From the NCBI GenBank assembly GCA_009746045.1, contig RPFO01000076.1, forward strand, positions 4,645,775-4,705,774: 60,000 bases of DNA. The letters run 5' to 3'. The position numbers and the translations under genes are program-made. Positions 1-10,132 of the stretch are shown here, in pieces. The notes below the pieces were generated by a model. The model ran no database searches. It was not told the DNA's origin and saw only the letters and a program-made list of their open reading frames with translations. The stretch is from Mesostigma viride. Its lineage: Eukaryota > Streptophyta > Mesostigmatophyceae > Mesostigmatales > Mesostigmataceae. How positions within the stretch are numbered: position 1 is the first letter of the stretch; every line of letters starts with the position of its first letter.

Positions 1-1077
1 GCCAGGTACCTGAGAATTCTGAAAGGGTTGGAAGGTCTCAGGTCCAGTCCCATTATCTGGAGAAAGAGCCTAGAGAAGTTCTTGAAGAGTACTTGTGGGT
101 TTTCTGTGTCTCCAGTGGATCCCTGTTTGTTCCAAGGGTCCCACAATGGCCTTCCTGTCTTTGCCTCACTGCATGGTGATGACCTGCATCTCATAGGTCC
201 ACCAGACTGGGTTGAGGCTGTCTTGGCTAAGATCCAGAAGCGGTTTGAGCTGGGTAAGATACAGCACATGGTGGAGAATGAGCCTATGGTCTTCTGTGGC
301 ATGCAGGCTACGTTGTTCCAAGCCAAGGGCTCGTGGTTCATCAGGATGGAGGGTGGTAAGGACTACCCACAGCAGATTGTGATGCATTGCAGGAGCCCAT
401 CACGCAGGCTAGGTGTGCTACCATCAGGGCATGCTGGCATGGCTTGCAAGTATATGTGCCCCTGACTTGCTGGTTCTGAGTCGACTTACTGATTCCCAGC
501 TGGTTGAGGTGGGTGCTGAGAGTGTGGTGCAGGCTGTCATGATGTCTCCCCCTCTCATACTGGGTCCTGTGGATTTGTACAAGCCCCTTGACATGGTTCT
601 CTATGTAGACAGTTCTATGGATAATAGGAAGGTCACAGAGGTCAGGGGCGGGCAGCAGCATTAGTTACCCTGGAGCAAGATCACACCTCACTTGTTACCT
701 GGTACAGTCGGTTGCAGAACAGGGTTACACCCAGCAGTGATATTGCTGAGTGCAGGGCAATCTGTGAAGGGCTGCATACTGCTCTTTACTTGAGGGAGCT
801 CTTCTACCAGCTATGTCAAGTGGCTTCCTGTAGGTTGCAGCTGCACACACTGGTGAGGACTGATAGCATGGGCATGGTGCAATTTGTGCACAGGCAGCTG
901 GCCAGGAGCAGGGACCTTGACTACTTGTTGCTCAAGGAGATGTCCTACCTAGCTCACATTGAACATGTGCCTGGTGTGGACAACCCTGCAGATGCCCTCA
1001 CCAAGCTGGAGGAGAAGGCGGAGAGGCAGTACCCCCTGCTCCGTGGGCTCATGGACCCCTTACACGGGCGGCCATAG
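1..1077 (+). pseudogene. Element A pol, 3' part: reverse transcriptase C-half and RNase H
   Basis: The first reading frame (to about 380) holds the RT segments LRSSPIIWRKSLEKFLK, SPVDPCLF and the catalytic box HGDD. These match the Ty1/copia pattern (LKQAPRAWY, DPCLY, YVDD), except that the usual tyrosine of YxDD is histidine. Two one-base deletions relative to elements B and D, near 381 and 650, break the frame. The remaining frames continue as RNase H: YVDSSMD with the first catalytic Asp, AECRAI with the Glu, TDSMGM with the second Asp and VDNPADALTK with the last Asp, as in copia RNase H. Stop codon at 1075-1077. The product would copy element RNA into DNA and degrade the RNA strand. This copy cannot make an intact protein. 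Confidence 0.88.
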
Positions 1078-2086
1078 AGACCAGGCCTTGCTTCAGCTTG
1101 GGTGTCCCCAGTGGGCTGCTTGACCAAAGTACCAAGTGGTGACTGGTGCTTACTGGTTGACAGCCGGTCCTTCAGGGTTAGGTACACCCTCCTGGACAGG
1201 AGTTGGTGTGGAATGTCACTCCTACCAGCTGAGAATCATGCCTGGCCCTCCCCATGGGGTTCAGAAGAGTCGCCAGGACTTAAGTCGACGCCTTTGGCCT
1301 CAAACAGTTAGGCCATGCAAGGGCAACCCGAATGTTGGTTCTTACAGGTTGCTATACATATGTTTTCTAGTGCTTGTTTCCAACCTGTTGCTAATAAAGA
1401 ACCTGGTTGTGTGACCATGTGGAACATGGTTGCCAGGGGGCCACATTCTGGGTTATATAATGCTTGAATAAAACATAATCATGTCATGTCATTCTCATGT
1501 TGTTCTCATGGTTGTAATGTTTCTCTTGTGTAAAGTTCCAGGTCACCTATAAACCTGGAGGTTGGGGTGGGGTTCAATTCCCCAGCAGAGCCACAGCCTG
1601 GCATGAGTGATTCCTGGGCTTAACACCCAGTGAAGACATGGGCTCCCCAATGAGGCAGTATTTGTGCAGGTGCTACCTGAGTCTCTTTGAGCAAAAGGGA
1701 AAGGCTGGCCAAGGCGGGCGCCATAAGAACGGGCGCCTGTGATAACTGTGAAAGATCAGGAACTCACAATAGTACGTTCTTGGCATCCTGTAATCCCAGC
1801 CATTGGACTAGGTAATGTGCCTTGACTTTAATCCAGCACCAAGTTCCCAAGGAAAGGTTGGGAGCTGACCAAGGGGTCAGGGGATAACCTGGGGTGACCT
1901 CTGATTCACTGGCCAGTACACCTAGCCTGGTCCAAGGGCAGATATGTTGTTACCCAAAGGAGGCAGGAACCTGGGCCCTCAAAGGTCTGATCAACCTCAA
2001 GGGACCAAGCGGTCTGTGGCTGAGTGGGCACAAGCAAGGTTAGGCTTGTTTCAAGCTGGTCCAGCTCCAAAAGAAGAAAGGGTTGG
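1078..2086 (+). other. Element A 3' untranslated region and polypurine tract
   Basis: There is about 1 kb between the RNase H stop and the LTR. It is nearly identical to 12908-13917 (reverse) in element B. No conserved protein is seen in any frame, and the small ORFs here are shadows. AATAAA-type signals lie near 1395 and 1467. The segment ends with a purine-rich run (AAAAGAAGAAAGGG, then TTGG) touching the LTR. This is the expected polypurine primer for plus-strand DNA synthesis, and the same run precedes the 3' LTRs of B and F. Confidence 0.7.
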
Positions 2087-2733
2087 AGTTAGCATTTTGG
2101 GCAACCAATATGCTAAGTGGATGCAGTTTGGAAAGACCTTTCCAACGCCGTGCTGACCGCCTGAAACAGACAAGGGACGAGAAAGATATGAGGTCCCGAA
2201 GTCCTAGCCGTCCGTGGCCGACTAGGTACAGTCCTCTGGTATAGTGGACAGGACACGTGGCAGGCCGTGCCTGCACAGGCTTAGCCTGACTATCACGTGA
2301 CTGTGGTCCACGTAGGCCAGAGGAGCAGCAGCCTGTGGCTGGTGGAATACAGGGCTGGCGCAGGTCTGCAAGGATACTAGGCCTTGCAGGCTTGTGACAG
2401 GTCCTGTACTTCCTAGGTTGCAGAGTCTAGGCAAATCCAGTTCGTCCTGGCTCTGCACTGATGCCAGTGGACGTTGGGGATTTGCTTGCATGCCTGCACG
2501 TGCCTCGTCACGCCGATGGGAACGAGGAACAACGCAAAGGATATAGCTTGGTCATGGGGGATGACCAGCTATCTTGGCAAGCACGAACCGAGGCTCCCAC
2601 ATTGGTCGTGGAACCGCTCACCGTGGTCGTGGCTTGGTGCACGGGTTAAAAGGTTGCTGCCTTTGCAACTTTGGCTCATCCCGTTGTGTGGCGCGAGAGA
2701 CCAGGAACTCACAGTTCTGGCTGTTCGCTAACT
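2087..2733 (+). repeat. 3' LTR of element A (AGTTAGC...GCTAACT)
   Basis: A 647-bp LTR. It starts AGTTAGCATTTTGGGC directly after the polypurine tract and ends TTCGCTAACT. The ends are short inverted repeats (AGTTAGC/GCTAACT) and do not follow the usual TG...CA rule. Homologous LTRs are at 12259-12907 and 20066-20712 (both minus, element B), 54236-54886 (element D) and, more diverged, 30584-31237 (element G). Confidence 0.9.
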
Positions 2734-3560
2734 CCAACGACTAATTTCTCTGGGCGGCAAACTGCGGCAAATTGAACGCAAACCTCATCATGAAATCTTG
2801 ACCGTCGAAACGTAACGATCCGACGACTTATGCAGTATGCCGCGTAATTTTCTGTTGCGGGAGAGCCGTTGGGCCGCTTCCCGACGCGGGCGACCAGTGG
2901 TTTGCATTAAGTTAACTTACCTGAAGTTCTCCAACAGAAGTGACCCAAGCCGCATGATGGCACTCATCGACGGCCTCAGTCTATTGACGCGTCGGCCCGA
3001 TTTTGGCGGCACCCAATTTGACACCAACGGCACCTACCGACAAAGGGCATACGTACGTTTCACGCGCACCACGACCTTCGAGCTCTGCTATGGCGGTGGT
3101 GCCGTGGGGCCCGCATCAGACTGCGGGCCCTTATCTGCTATGGCGGTGCTGCCGTTGGGCCCGCATCAGAATTCATGCCCTTTATGCAGGCGGGCCCTTA
3201 ATGCATGTTACTTTTTTATTCTTCTGCATACAAATCTGAAGCAATGAGGTCGTGTCCTCCGGATTTTTGCATTTGCACCGTGTGCAGTTCTTGGACGTTT
3301 GGAAACATGCATGATGGCATGTGGCTAATGTAATGACTGACTAGCTAGACCGTTTCAGTGGTTTTTCATTTGTGGGTTTTTCATCGTAAATGGTGGGAAA
3401 GCGACCGCAGCAATGGTTCTCACCACTAGACACTCCCGGCCAGTGAAGCTCGAAAAACACGCCCTGATCAAGCAAGCTGTTTCCGGCCCCACTGTATAGG
3501 TCATCTTACAGTCGCTCTTTGCGTAAGCCAGCCATAATTTCAATGAACAAGGCTACACAT
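2734..3560. other. Unassigned sequence flanking element A
   Basis: I recognise no gene. An open frame at 2837-3247 (+) has no motif I know and lies partly over a tandem repeat, so I do not call it. On the minus strand, CAG followed by GTAAGT (around 2918-2925) would fit a splice donor, but no linked exons could be confirmed. This is probably the old insertion target of element A. Confidence 0.4.
3084..3170. repeat. Two-copy 50-bp tandem repeat
   Basis: TCTGCTATGGCGGTG starts at 3084 and again at 3134. Each copy continues through GGGCCCGCATCAGA, giving a period of 50 bases with a few substitutions. Confidence 0.8.
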
Positions 3561-3936
3561 TTGCATACTCTTTTCTTGGTTATCGGTGTGCCTTTGTTTG
3601 GATGCAGGGGGGATCGCTGTGCTGACACAACGCGGCAAGGGATTTGCTGGTAGAAGATGCCCTTCCCATGGCTGATTACAGCGACCCTGTGAATGGCGAC
3701 GAGGCCTACTGGTGAGCCTTGTTTTTTGCAAATGCTACTTACGCCGTCTGCTTTGGTTATTGTAATTCAGTCCAGTTGAAAGGCGCCTTGGGATTAGCCA
3801 ATCATGTTTTACTGTCACAAAGCCAGCCCTAGTAATTAATATCTAGTTTGTTTGGTTTTACCCATCCGGGTGCCATGATCTTGCCGCCAGTAAAAGCGTC
3901 CTGTGTTGTATCTGTTCTATTTTTTTTAATAACCAT
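3561..3936 (+). other. Exon-like fragment repeated at 6103-6150
   Basis: TTATCGGTGTGC, then TTTGTTTG and ATGCAG followed by GATCGCTGTGCTGACACAACG, occurs here (3579-3639) and again at about 6106-6157. The pyrimidine-poor run ending in TGCAG could be a splice acceptor, and CTACTG followed by GTGAGC near 3710 could be a donor. The two copies diverge right after the shared stretch. It looks like part of a degenerate, duplicated mobile element. No protein family was recognised. Confidence 0.35.
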
Positions 3937-6076
3937 TATGACACTTGAGCTCCCAAGAAAACCAGCATTTGATTGAAAACAATGAGTAGAGCCCCTGCCA
4001 AAGGCAGGTTTAAGTAGTCATCTCGTCTCCCTCGCATGCAGGAGCAAGAGCCCCCCAAGGGTGGGATGGGTGGGAAGAAACAATTACGGGTCACAACCCG
4101 CCGACCATGCTTATCAAGCCTACCGTCAAAATGGAAAACGGCAAAACCAGAAATATCCTAACGCTGACAATTTAATAATTCAGCCAGCCAGCTCATCTGT
4201 CACACGTCTGAGCTGTCAGGCCATGTGTACTCTTCGAATGCAACCCTGAACACACTACCCAACCAAGCAGCACACCAATCAATTGGTGAGTGCTGGTTAC
4301 ATCAGATTTTATTACAGCTTTTTGACGCAACTTCCATCAGCATTCCACACATGGCCGGCCGTTCAAACAAACGGCGCCTGACTTACAAAAGGCAAAGCTA
4401 GTTGCCAGTAGGATTCCCCGGTAAACAACAAGTCGTCCCCATTCGTCTAACAAGCCTCTCTGCATGTACAGCTACAAGGTTGTGGCGGCCCTTTCTTTCC
4501 CGCATTCTGTTTAATAAACTATTTTCAGAGAGATCCGATTATGACACTTGAGCTCCCAAGAAAACCAGCATTTGATTGAAAACAATGAGTAGAACCCCTG
4601 CCAAAGGCAGGTTTAAGTAGTCATCTCGTCTCCCTCGCATGCAGTAGCAAGAGCCCCCCGATCCACCCCAGTCCCTGGCGCCATTGCCCTCCTCCCCCGC
4701 ACTGTCGCCGTTCAGGAAACAAAACTTGATAGGATCACTGTTGCCCCAATAACAGTGAACAAAGAAAAGAAGAAGAATCCCCCCCCCTCTTCCAGGCAGC
4801 CTCGAGGGTAGCCGCTTCCATAAAAAGACCACAAAGTGGGGCGTGTCGCAACATCTCCTTCATGGCGACTCAGCCCGCACAAGGCTATAATAACCCCCTA
4901 AGGGGCCCGACGATAAAAGGTTAGCGAATCCGCGGAGCCGCCTCAGCAAAATATTATTCCAGATAAAACCCCAGAAAATTCGCATTCCGACGCCACCAGG
5001 GTTTGAACCGCTACCTGCCGGGTGCTGAGCAGGGAGAGACGACAAGGCCAGGCACTGCCACTGCCAGCCGAGACGCCTCTCCGATACTCGGTTCCTTTTG
5101 TGGGAATTTTGCAAATATATTTTCTTCCGGAACGCAAGAAATTAGCCGGCCGCGCGTCACCCTTATATCCCTCGCTGGCCCATAACAAAAAAGGGCCGCG
5201 CACCAAGCCGAAGGCAGCGCCATGCAGCGCCCTAGGCTGTGGGCCGCTGACTGACTACCAGCGCAGTCTCATGGAATCCAAATTAATCTATTGACCTTCG
5301 CACAGATTCCGCATTAGCTGCGGACTTCTTAGTCGACATGATTGGCTCCGCTGCTGGAATTACCAGCAGCCGGGGCGGGGCGCCCAGCCCACTTTCTATG
5401 ACCACCGAGACGCTGCCCAGCAAGGTGCCAACCAGAACCACTTGGCACATTGGTAACGCGAAATTTCCGTTCCGTTCAAACCGCCCCTACCTGCCGTGAA
5501 GTCGCAAAGCCCGCGACTTCATAGCAGGCAAGGACGGGGTCTTTGCCTAATTTTCTTTAGCCCCGCCGCCATAGCAGCGAGGCCGCTCATACTGCTTCAG
5601 TGAGCACATTCAAAGAAACAATTACGGGTCACAACCCGCCGACCATGCTTATCAAGCCTACCGTCAAAATGGAAAACGGCAAAACCAGAAATATCCTAAC
5701 GCTGACAATTTAATAATTCAGCCAGCCAGCTCATCTGTCACACGTCTGAGCTGTCAGGCCATGTGTACTCTTCGAATGCAACCCTGAACACACTACCCAA
5801 CCAAGCAGCACACCAATCAATTGGTGAGTGCTGGTTACATCAGATTTTATTACAGCTTTTTGACGCAACTTCCATCAGCATTCCACACATGGCCGGCCGT
5901 TCAAACAAACGGCGCCTGACTTACAAAAGGCAAAGCTAGTTGCCAGTAGGATTCCCCGGTAAACAACAAGTCGTCCCCATTCGTCTAACAAGCCTCTCTG
6001 CATGTACAGCTACAAGGTTGTGGCGGCCCTTTCTTTCCCGCATTCTGTTTAATAAACTATTTTCAGAGAAATCCGA
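3935..6076. repeat. Tandem dimer with one internally deleted copy
   Basis: Block r1 (3935-4056) recurs at 4538-4659, and block r2 (4075-4537) recurs at 5613-6076. In the first unit r1 and r2 are almost adjacent (18 bases apart). In the second unit they are separated by about 950 bases (4660-5612). The simplest reading is a head-to-tail duplication in which one unit lost its middle, or gained one. The copies are nearly identical, so the event is recent. No coding region is recognised inside. Confidence 0.85.
5497..5521. repeat. Hairpin-forming inverted repeat
   Basis: TGAAGTCGC (5497-5505) and GCGACTTCA (5513-5521) form a perfect 9-bp stem with a 7-base loop. Just outside, CCTGC and GCAGG can extend the stem after a small internal loop. 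It lies in the unique middle part of the dimer. No function is assigned. Confidence 0.7.
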
Positions 6077-6114
6077 ATACTTGCAATAATAATAATCTTT
6101 GCTGGGTTATCGGT

Positions 6115-6489
6115 GTGCGTTTGTTTGAATGCAGGCGAGATCGCTGTGCTGACACAACGTTCAACGCGATTGCATGGGCATCAATAAACCTGACGCCGCT
6201 TGTGCCGCAAGGCATTGTAGCGGCGTGTGGGGGCGTGAAGCGCTACGCGGATTCTTTCCACAAAGTCAGGATACATGGGTTCAACTACCGCACGGAGGCT
6301 GCTCCTACGGATGCTGGACCTAGCCAGCCCACCGTTGTAACTGAGGAGGTCCCTATGGCAAAGAGGGCCAGTGGAAGGCAGCGTAAAGCTGTGAACCATT
6401 GCGACACTAGTGGGGATGACACTATGTCATCAGAAGATGTTGATGCAAGCAACCCCTCGGACAGCAGTTCTGAAGAAGATTACTTTTGA
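6115..6489 (+). CDS. Terminal exon-like ORF with acidic C-terminus
   Basis: An open frame of up to 124 codons ends at a TGA at 6487-6489, with an AATAAA signal about 115 bases downstream (near 6604). The real start is uncertain. The sequence before it (TTTGTTTGAATGCAG, then GCGAGATCGC) fits a 3' splice site, so this is more likely a last exon than a full gene. The N-terminal half has a compact mixed region (RCADTTFNAIAWASINL, then VKRYADSFHKVRIHGF). The end is Ser/Asp/Glu-rich (SSEEDYF). Such acidic tails are common at the end of DNA-transposon transposases, but I cannot name a family. The upstream exons may be lost in the duplicated block before it. Confidence 0.4.
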   Translation: MRLFECRRDRCADTTFNAIAWASINLTPLVPQGIVAACGGVKRYADSFHKVRIHGFNYRTEAAPTDAGPSQPTVVTEEVPMAKRASGRQRKAVNHCDTSGDDTMSSEDVDASNPSDSSSEEDYF

Positions 6490-6639
6490 TATAATGGGCA
6501 TGACAGCACTGTTTATGGAATGATGTGCTGTTTTATATTGTATGATAACCCCATAATGCACCTTAGTGGTGTTGAGTTTTTTTTCACGTCAAGGACTTAA
6601 TGAAATAAAGCTCATGATTTTTCTCGTGTTACACTCTTG

Positions 6640-6945
6640 GTGAGAAATTTCTCACCATGTTGACTTGTGATTTTTCTCGTGTTATACTCTTGGTGAGAAA
6701 CTTCTCATTTTTCTCATTTTTCTCACTTTTTCTCACTTTTCCTCACCCATTCTCACCTTTTTTCTCACTTTAGGGTTTTTTCTCACCCCAATCTCACCAA
6801 AAACCCCTTTTTCTCACCAAAATCTCACCCTGGTGAGATTTTGTTGCTAGTGTTTGCGGGAAAAAATTGAGATTTTTCTCAATTTTCTCGAAAAATTCTC
6901 ACAAAGGGTGAGAAAATTGAGGGTTTTGAGAAAAATCTCAGAATC
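6640..6945. repeat. TTTTCTCAC-rich low-complexity island
   Basis: The motif TTTCTCAC and its complement GTGAGAAA occur many times in about 300 bases. The top strand changes from CTCAC-rich to GTGAG-rich near 6830. At the switch is a near-perfect palindrome: AAAATCTCACC (6819-6829), two bases, GGTGAGATTTT (6832-6842). The two halves could fold into a long imperfect hairpin. It directly adjoins a gag remnant. Confidence 0.8.
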
Positions 6946-7499
6946 TGAGTTCCTAGTGAAGGATATCCACGAGCTGATGGAACGAATTCAGCAGAAGCTC
7001 GTCCCACCAGACGCTGAGTTCCAGGAGCGCATCGCCTTTGGCGCATTCCGACAGGGTGATATGCCCTACCGCGAGTTTGAGGTGGAATTAGACGAGATGG
7101 CGAATCGCCTATTGGATGTGTCGGGCCACGAGTACAAGATTCGCCTCATGGAGGCCATCCACCCTGATCTGCAGCTCGAGGCTAGGAAGAAGTTCGCAGA
7201 CACCCCGTGGCATCGGTGGGACATGTCCACGGTCAAAGCATATCGATCTCCTCACTACAGCCGATGACCACATGGCTAGTAGGACTGCAAGCTCATCGCG
7301 GCACGGTGCGGACGCGTCATATCCAGCAGACGAAGGCGACCACGCGGAGGAATCCCCAGCTGAGGAGGAGCAAGATGAGGAAGATATCGGCGACGCGCAG
7401 ATTGACTCCCAGGTCAATGCTCTACTCAACACCCGCAGCTGGCACATGCGGTGCTTCTATTGCCAGGAGATCGGTCACATGAAAAGCAACTGCCCGTAG
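6944..7499 (+). pseudogene. Remnant of a Gag protein (Ty3/gypsy-like), CCHC zinc knuckle
   Basis: The segment starts inside a capsid-like region (ELMERIQQKLVPPDAEFQER, YREFEVELDEMANRL, YKIRLMEAIHPDL). It aligns with the element C gag split by B (KLVPP at 12235-12255; DAEIHERLAF and YREFLSKFESS after 20713). Near 7243 a one-base deletion shifts the frame. The second frame is acidic and ends with the zinc knuckle CFYCQEIGHMKSNC (C-x2-C-x4-H-x4-C), which binds element RNA, followed by a stop at 7497-7499. The start is lost in the CTCAC-rich island. No protease or polymerase follows. Confidence 0.75.
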
Positions 7500-7590
7500 T
7501 TGAGGAGAGGAGCAGACACGCCCGGTGACACGTCGGCAACCTATTGAACGTGATCATGTGGACCCCTAGCTTTGCATTGCGGTTTGATAC

Positions 7591-8324
7591 TCAGCCAGCC
7601 TTTATCGTGTTAAGCTTAGGCCCACCGACCTCTCTGTAGGAGATGGAGCCGAATGCTGGAGGCTGCGACCGCGCGAGAGATCCGGATCTGTCCGGTGTGC
7701 CGTGTGTCCGGCGCACCTGTACCGACGAGGGGTGTTCGTACCCCGGGTCATCCAGTGCCACCCTGCTGAAATTCAGGTTACCGACGGCCGCGGGCGAAGG
7801 GACCACGCTGCTGTCAAACGCCCGTGGACGCTGCGGCTGGGGTACCAGACGCTGGACGGGCGTATGAGTCTCCTCGCCTCGGGCAGTGACACTGCTTCTG
7901 TCATCCCCTGGCCTGGTCCGAGGTCTATGAGTACCAACAGGCGGGCCCTGAGTAGCTGGACCCTTGTCAACCTCGCCCATCCCTTCCAAATCGTCGAACT
8001 TGCCATCTGCCCCTGGAATCTCACCATCCTCATCCGAATTCCATAGCGCCGTGGGTAACAGGGAAGTACTGCCGAAGGACACTCTGCGTCTGCCCCGGTG
8101 AGTGGGGACCGGCGGAGGTCCCTGGGGACGCCCCCGCCCCGCCCAGGGATCGATGCAATGGCCGCCCTGTGGCTGGCTGCTGATAACGGTAGTGCAGGGC
8201 CTCTTCATTCTCGTCTCCCTGCTGCTTAGGATCATGTGGTAGCCATTGTGGTCTCGTCTGGGGTTGTTGTTGCTGCATCCGGGGTTGCTGCTGTTGCCGT
8301 TGCTGCTGCGGTGACCGTTGCTGC

Positions 8325-8356
<32 letters not shown>

Positions 8357-8393
8357 TTGCTGCTGCTGCTGTTGCTGCTGCTGCTGTTGCTGC

Positions 8394-8435
<42 letters not shown>

Positions 8436-8743
8436 TGCTGCTGCGAGTACTCTTGGAGCCTCTCTCGGTCACTCCTGTCATCTCCCTGCCCTGTTAAGGC
8501 GTCTAGATTGTCCCCATCCGCTGGGAACCTAGGGTTCTGATCTCTGGATCGTGGGAAGCCTTTCGCAGGTCTCTCCCTGACCTCACCTGTATCTGTCCCT
8601 GCTTGGACGTGCAGTGGTACCTCTAGCCCCTCTGTACCGTGCTCGTGGTTGTCTACCGGTTCTACCTCTGTATTCTCTGGGTCTCTTTCTCTAGTCTCAT
8701 CTCCTGTCTCCCTGGCGTTCCTTGTTTGGGACCGTGTTGGCAT
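7591..8743 (-). pseudogene. Glutamine-rich ORF, hypothetical, frameshifted
   Basis: An ATG at 8741-8743 (minus) opens a frame to 8030. It has a charged N-terminal third (TRSQTRNARETGDETRERD), a long polyglutamine tract coded by CAG/CAA and a Pro/Gln-rich stretch. About where it stops, another frame carries on in plausible coding style (NSDEDGEIPGADGKFDDLEG) to 7591, so one frameshift probably splits a longer product. No domain is recognised. It lies 130 bp downstream of the hybrid-binding-domain ORF on the same strand, so the two may belong to one mobile element. Alternatively the polyglutamine frame is only a translated CAG repeat. Confidence 0.4.
8317..8454. repeat. CAG/CTG trinucleotide repeat
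   Basis: About 46 triplets of CTG interrupted by regularly spaced TTG on the plus strand. On the minus strand they read CAG/CAA (glutamine). On the plus strand they read as alanine or serine runs in other frames. The repeat is open in several frames, so ORFs over it are weak evidence of genes. Confidence 0.92.
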
Positions 8744-8875
8744 GGTGCTCGTACCGGTACCTTACACTGCAGGCAACACCTCCCCAGGAAGGAAGAGAGA
8801 GAAAGAGAGAGAGCAACCACGTGCTATAGAGCTATAACTATAGAACCTAATACTATTCCCTAGTAATAGTCTCCT

Positions 8876-9217
8876 CTACTGTTTGCTGGGGCGAATGGTC
8901 AACTGAGAGAAGGTCACTGTAACTGCTGTCCCCTCCCCCTGACTGCTGAGCGTGGGTGGTTTAGAGCATTCACGTGTGGTGTGTATCCCCTCAGGCAATG
9001 GCATGTGTTCCCTAACAAACCTATCTGCATCTGTAATGTTATCAAACCCTTTCCACTTAGCACTAGAGCCTTGGGACAATATCTTATCTTTAATGTGCTC
9101 TTCACAAGTCCTCCAACTGTAGAATATAGCTGGTCTACCCTCACCCCCGTCGTGAGCTACTGCATAGTAAGGAAATCCAGACTGTCCACCCTTATATATT
9201 CTGTTGCGTCTAGGCAT
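8876..9217 (-). CDS. RNase H1 hybrid-binding (viroplasmin-like) domain protein
   Basis: A 113-residue ORF starting MPRRNRIYKGG. Residues about 16-70 match the small RNase H1 N-terminal, caulimovirus viroplasmin-like domain: YYAVAHDGGEGRPAIFYSW, then a CEEHIKD helix, then AKWKGFDNITDADRFVREH. The family pattern is YYAV-x-GR-x-PGIY-x-x-W, C-x-x-x-V, A-x-Y-K-x-F and A-x-x-F/Y. That domain binds RNA/DNA hybrids and occurs in RNase H1 and in many transposon proteins. Here no RNase H catalytic domain follows. The Q-rich ORF comes next on the same strand. It is likely a mobile-element accessory gene or an exon of one. The domain call is from pattern recognition only. Confidence 0.6.
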   Translation of the reverse strand: MPRRNRIYKGGQSGFPYYAVAHDGGEGRPAIFYSWRTCEEHIKDKILSQGSSAKWKGFDNITDADRFVREHMPLPEGIHTTRECSKPPTLSSQGEGTAVTVTFSQLTIRPSKQ

Positions 9218-9650
9218 GATACATCATAACCTGGTAGAAGCTTGCAAGCAGGAGAAAAAGGGGAATCCCAGGCTACCTCTAGATGCAGTGACCTTTACCA
9301 AACAAACAAGGGAGAAGCACGGAGCCAAACACAGCACACGCCCGAGCTTTCCGCGGAACGGGCTATACGCACACAAGGAGGTAAACACCGTCAACACAGT
9401 CGGCAACAGCCAGACGGTATCCACCCCCACGACCCCTTGCAGGTCAAACAACGAATGTCTGTCTCCGCGACGTCCATGGGCTCCAACGACAATCACAACC
9501 TATAGAGGGTACAACGTAGAACATAAACCCCCTACGCGTGCGGTTCCGGAGAGAAAGCGAGCTCACCAGCTAGCCTTCAGCAGGCGTAGCTTGTAAAGAA
9601 GAATTCTAACTAGGGGACATACCATCTTCGATGACGTTAATCCCTCCTGA

Positions 9651-9866
9651 GCTGGCCGCCACCCGGTGTCGTTGAAGGCAAGCCCTGGCCGCCACTAGGT
9701 GTCGTTGAAAACAGGAGAGCTGAACGCTATCGTTGACAGCACCTCACCACAGGACTATTGCTAGCCCCGCCGAGTATCCCAGACTGGCCGCTTGCTGCCT
9801 AGGTCGTCGTTGAATCCCTTTACGGGCTGGCCGCCGACCTGTCAGCAATCGTTGAATTCCGGAACC
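9651..9866. repeat. Degenerate tandem repeat CTGGCCGCC...TCGTTGAA
   Basis: About five imperfect units of 35-60 bases share CTGGCCGC near the start and (G)TCGTTGA near the end. The first two (from 9651 and 9690) are the best preserved. No coding sense was seen. Confidence 0.65.
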
Positions 9867-10132
9867 TCTACCTACGCCAAGCTCCGCCTTGGTATCCTAA
9901 TTGGCTCGCTAACCCTCTCCGCGAGAGTTAGCTAACCTTTCCAGCACATTTCCTCCGATACCAGTGTTACGTCCCAGCCCAGACACTCCTAGCCTGAGCT
10001 ACGTAGCGAAAGATCTACCATGCCGGAATTAGGAAGATTCAAGGTGGCCTAATGCAGATTGCGCTTCACGACTGGGGTCGTGAGATATCTGGCACCGCGA
10101 CTTGATGCCAAGCTACTTAACCCATAGTCCGT

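Larger units (their letters stand above)
1..2733 (+). mobile_element. Element A: 3' portion of a copia-like LTR retrotransposon
   Basis: The left edge of the window cuts into the reverse transcriptase of a copia-like element. The rest follows in order: end of RT, RNase H, about 1 kb of non-coding 3' region, a polypurine tract ending at 2086 and the 3' LTR (2087-2733). The same sequence occurs on the minus strand in element B and, up to the window end, in element D, so all three belong to one family. The 5' part is outside the window. The bases after the LTR are CCAAC, so the expected 5-bp target duplication on the other side should also be CCAAC. Confidence 0.9.

Noticed and set aside
1102-1414. 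ORFs in the 3' region of elements A and B
   Set aside because: No conservation in F or H and no motif; they repeat only because A and B are near-identical copies.
2222-2731. ORFs inside the LTRs of A, B and D
   Set aside because: Several frames are open by chance in GC-rich LTR sequence. Indels between copies change the frames.
2837-3247. 136-codon ORF after element A
   Set aside because: No motif, and its second half covers the 50-bp tandem repeat.
7591-8532. Polyserine (minus) and polyalanine (plus) ORFs over the CTG repeat
   Set aside because: They are translations of the trinucleotide repeat in other frames and carry no domain.
9964-9985. TGTTACGTCCCAGCCC as the 5' LTR of element C
   Set aside because: Only the first 16 bases resemble the LTR at 30111. 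The rest does not match, so it is at most the edge of another family.
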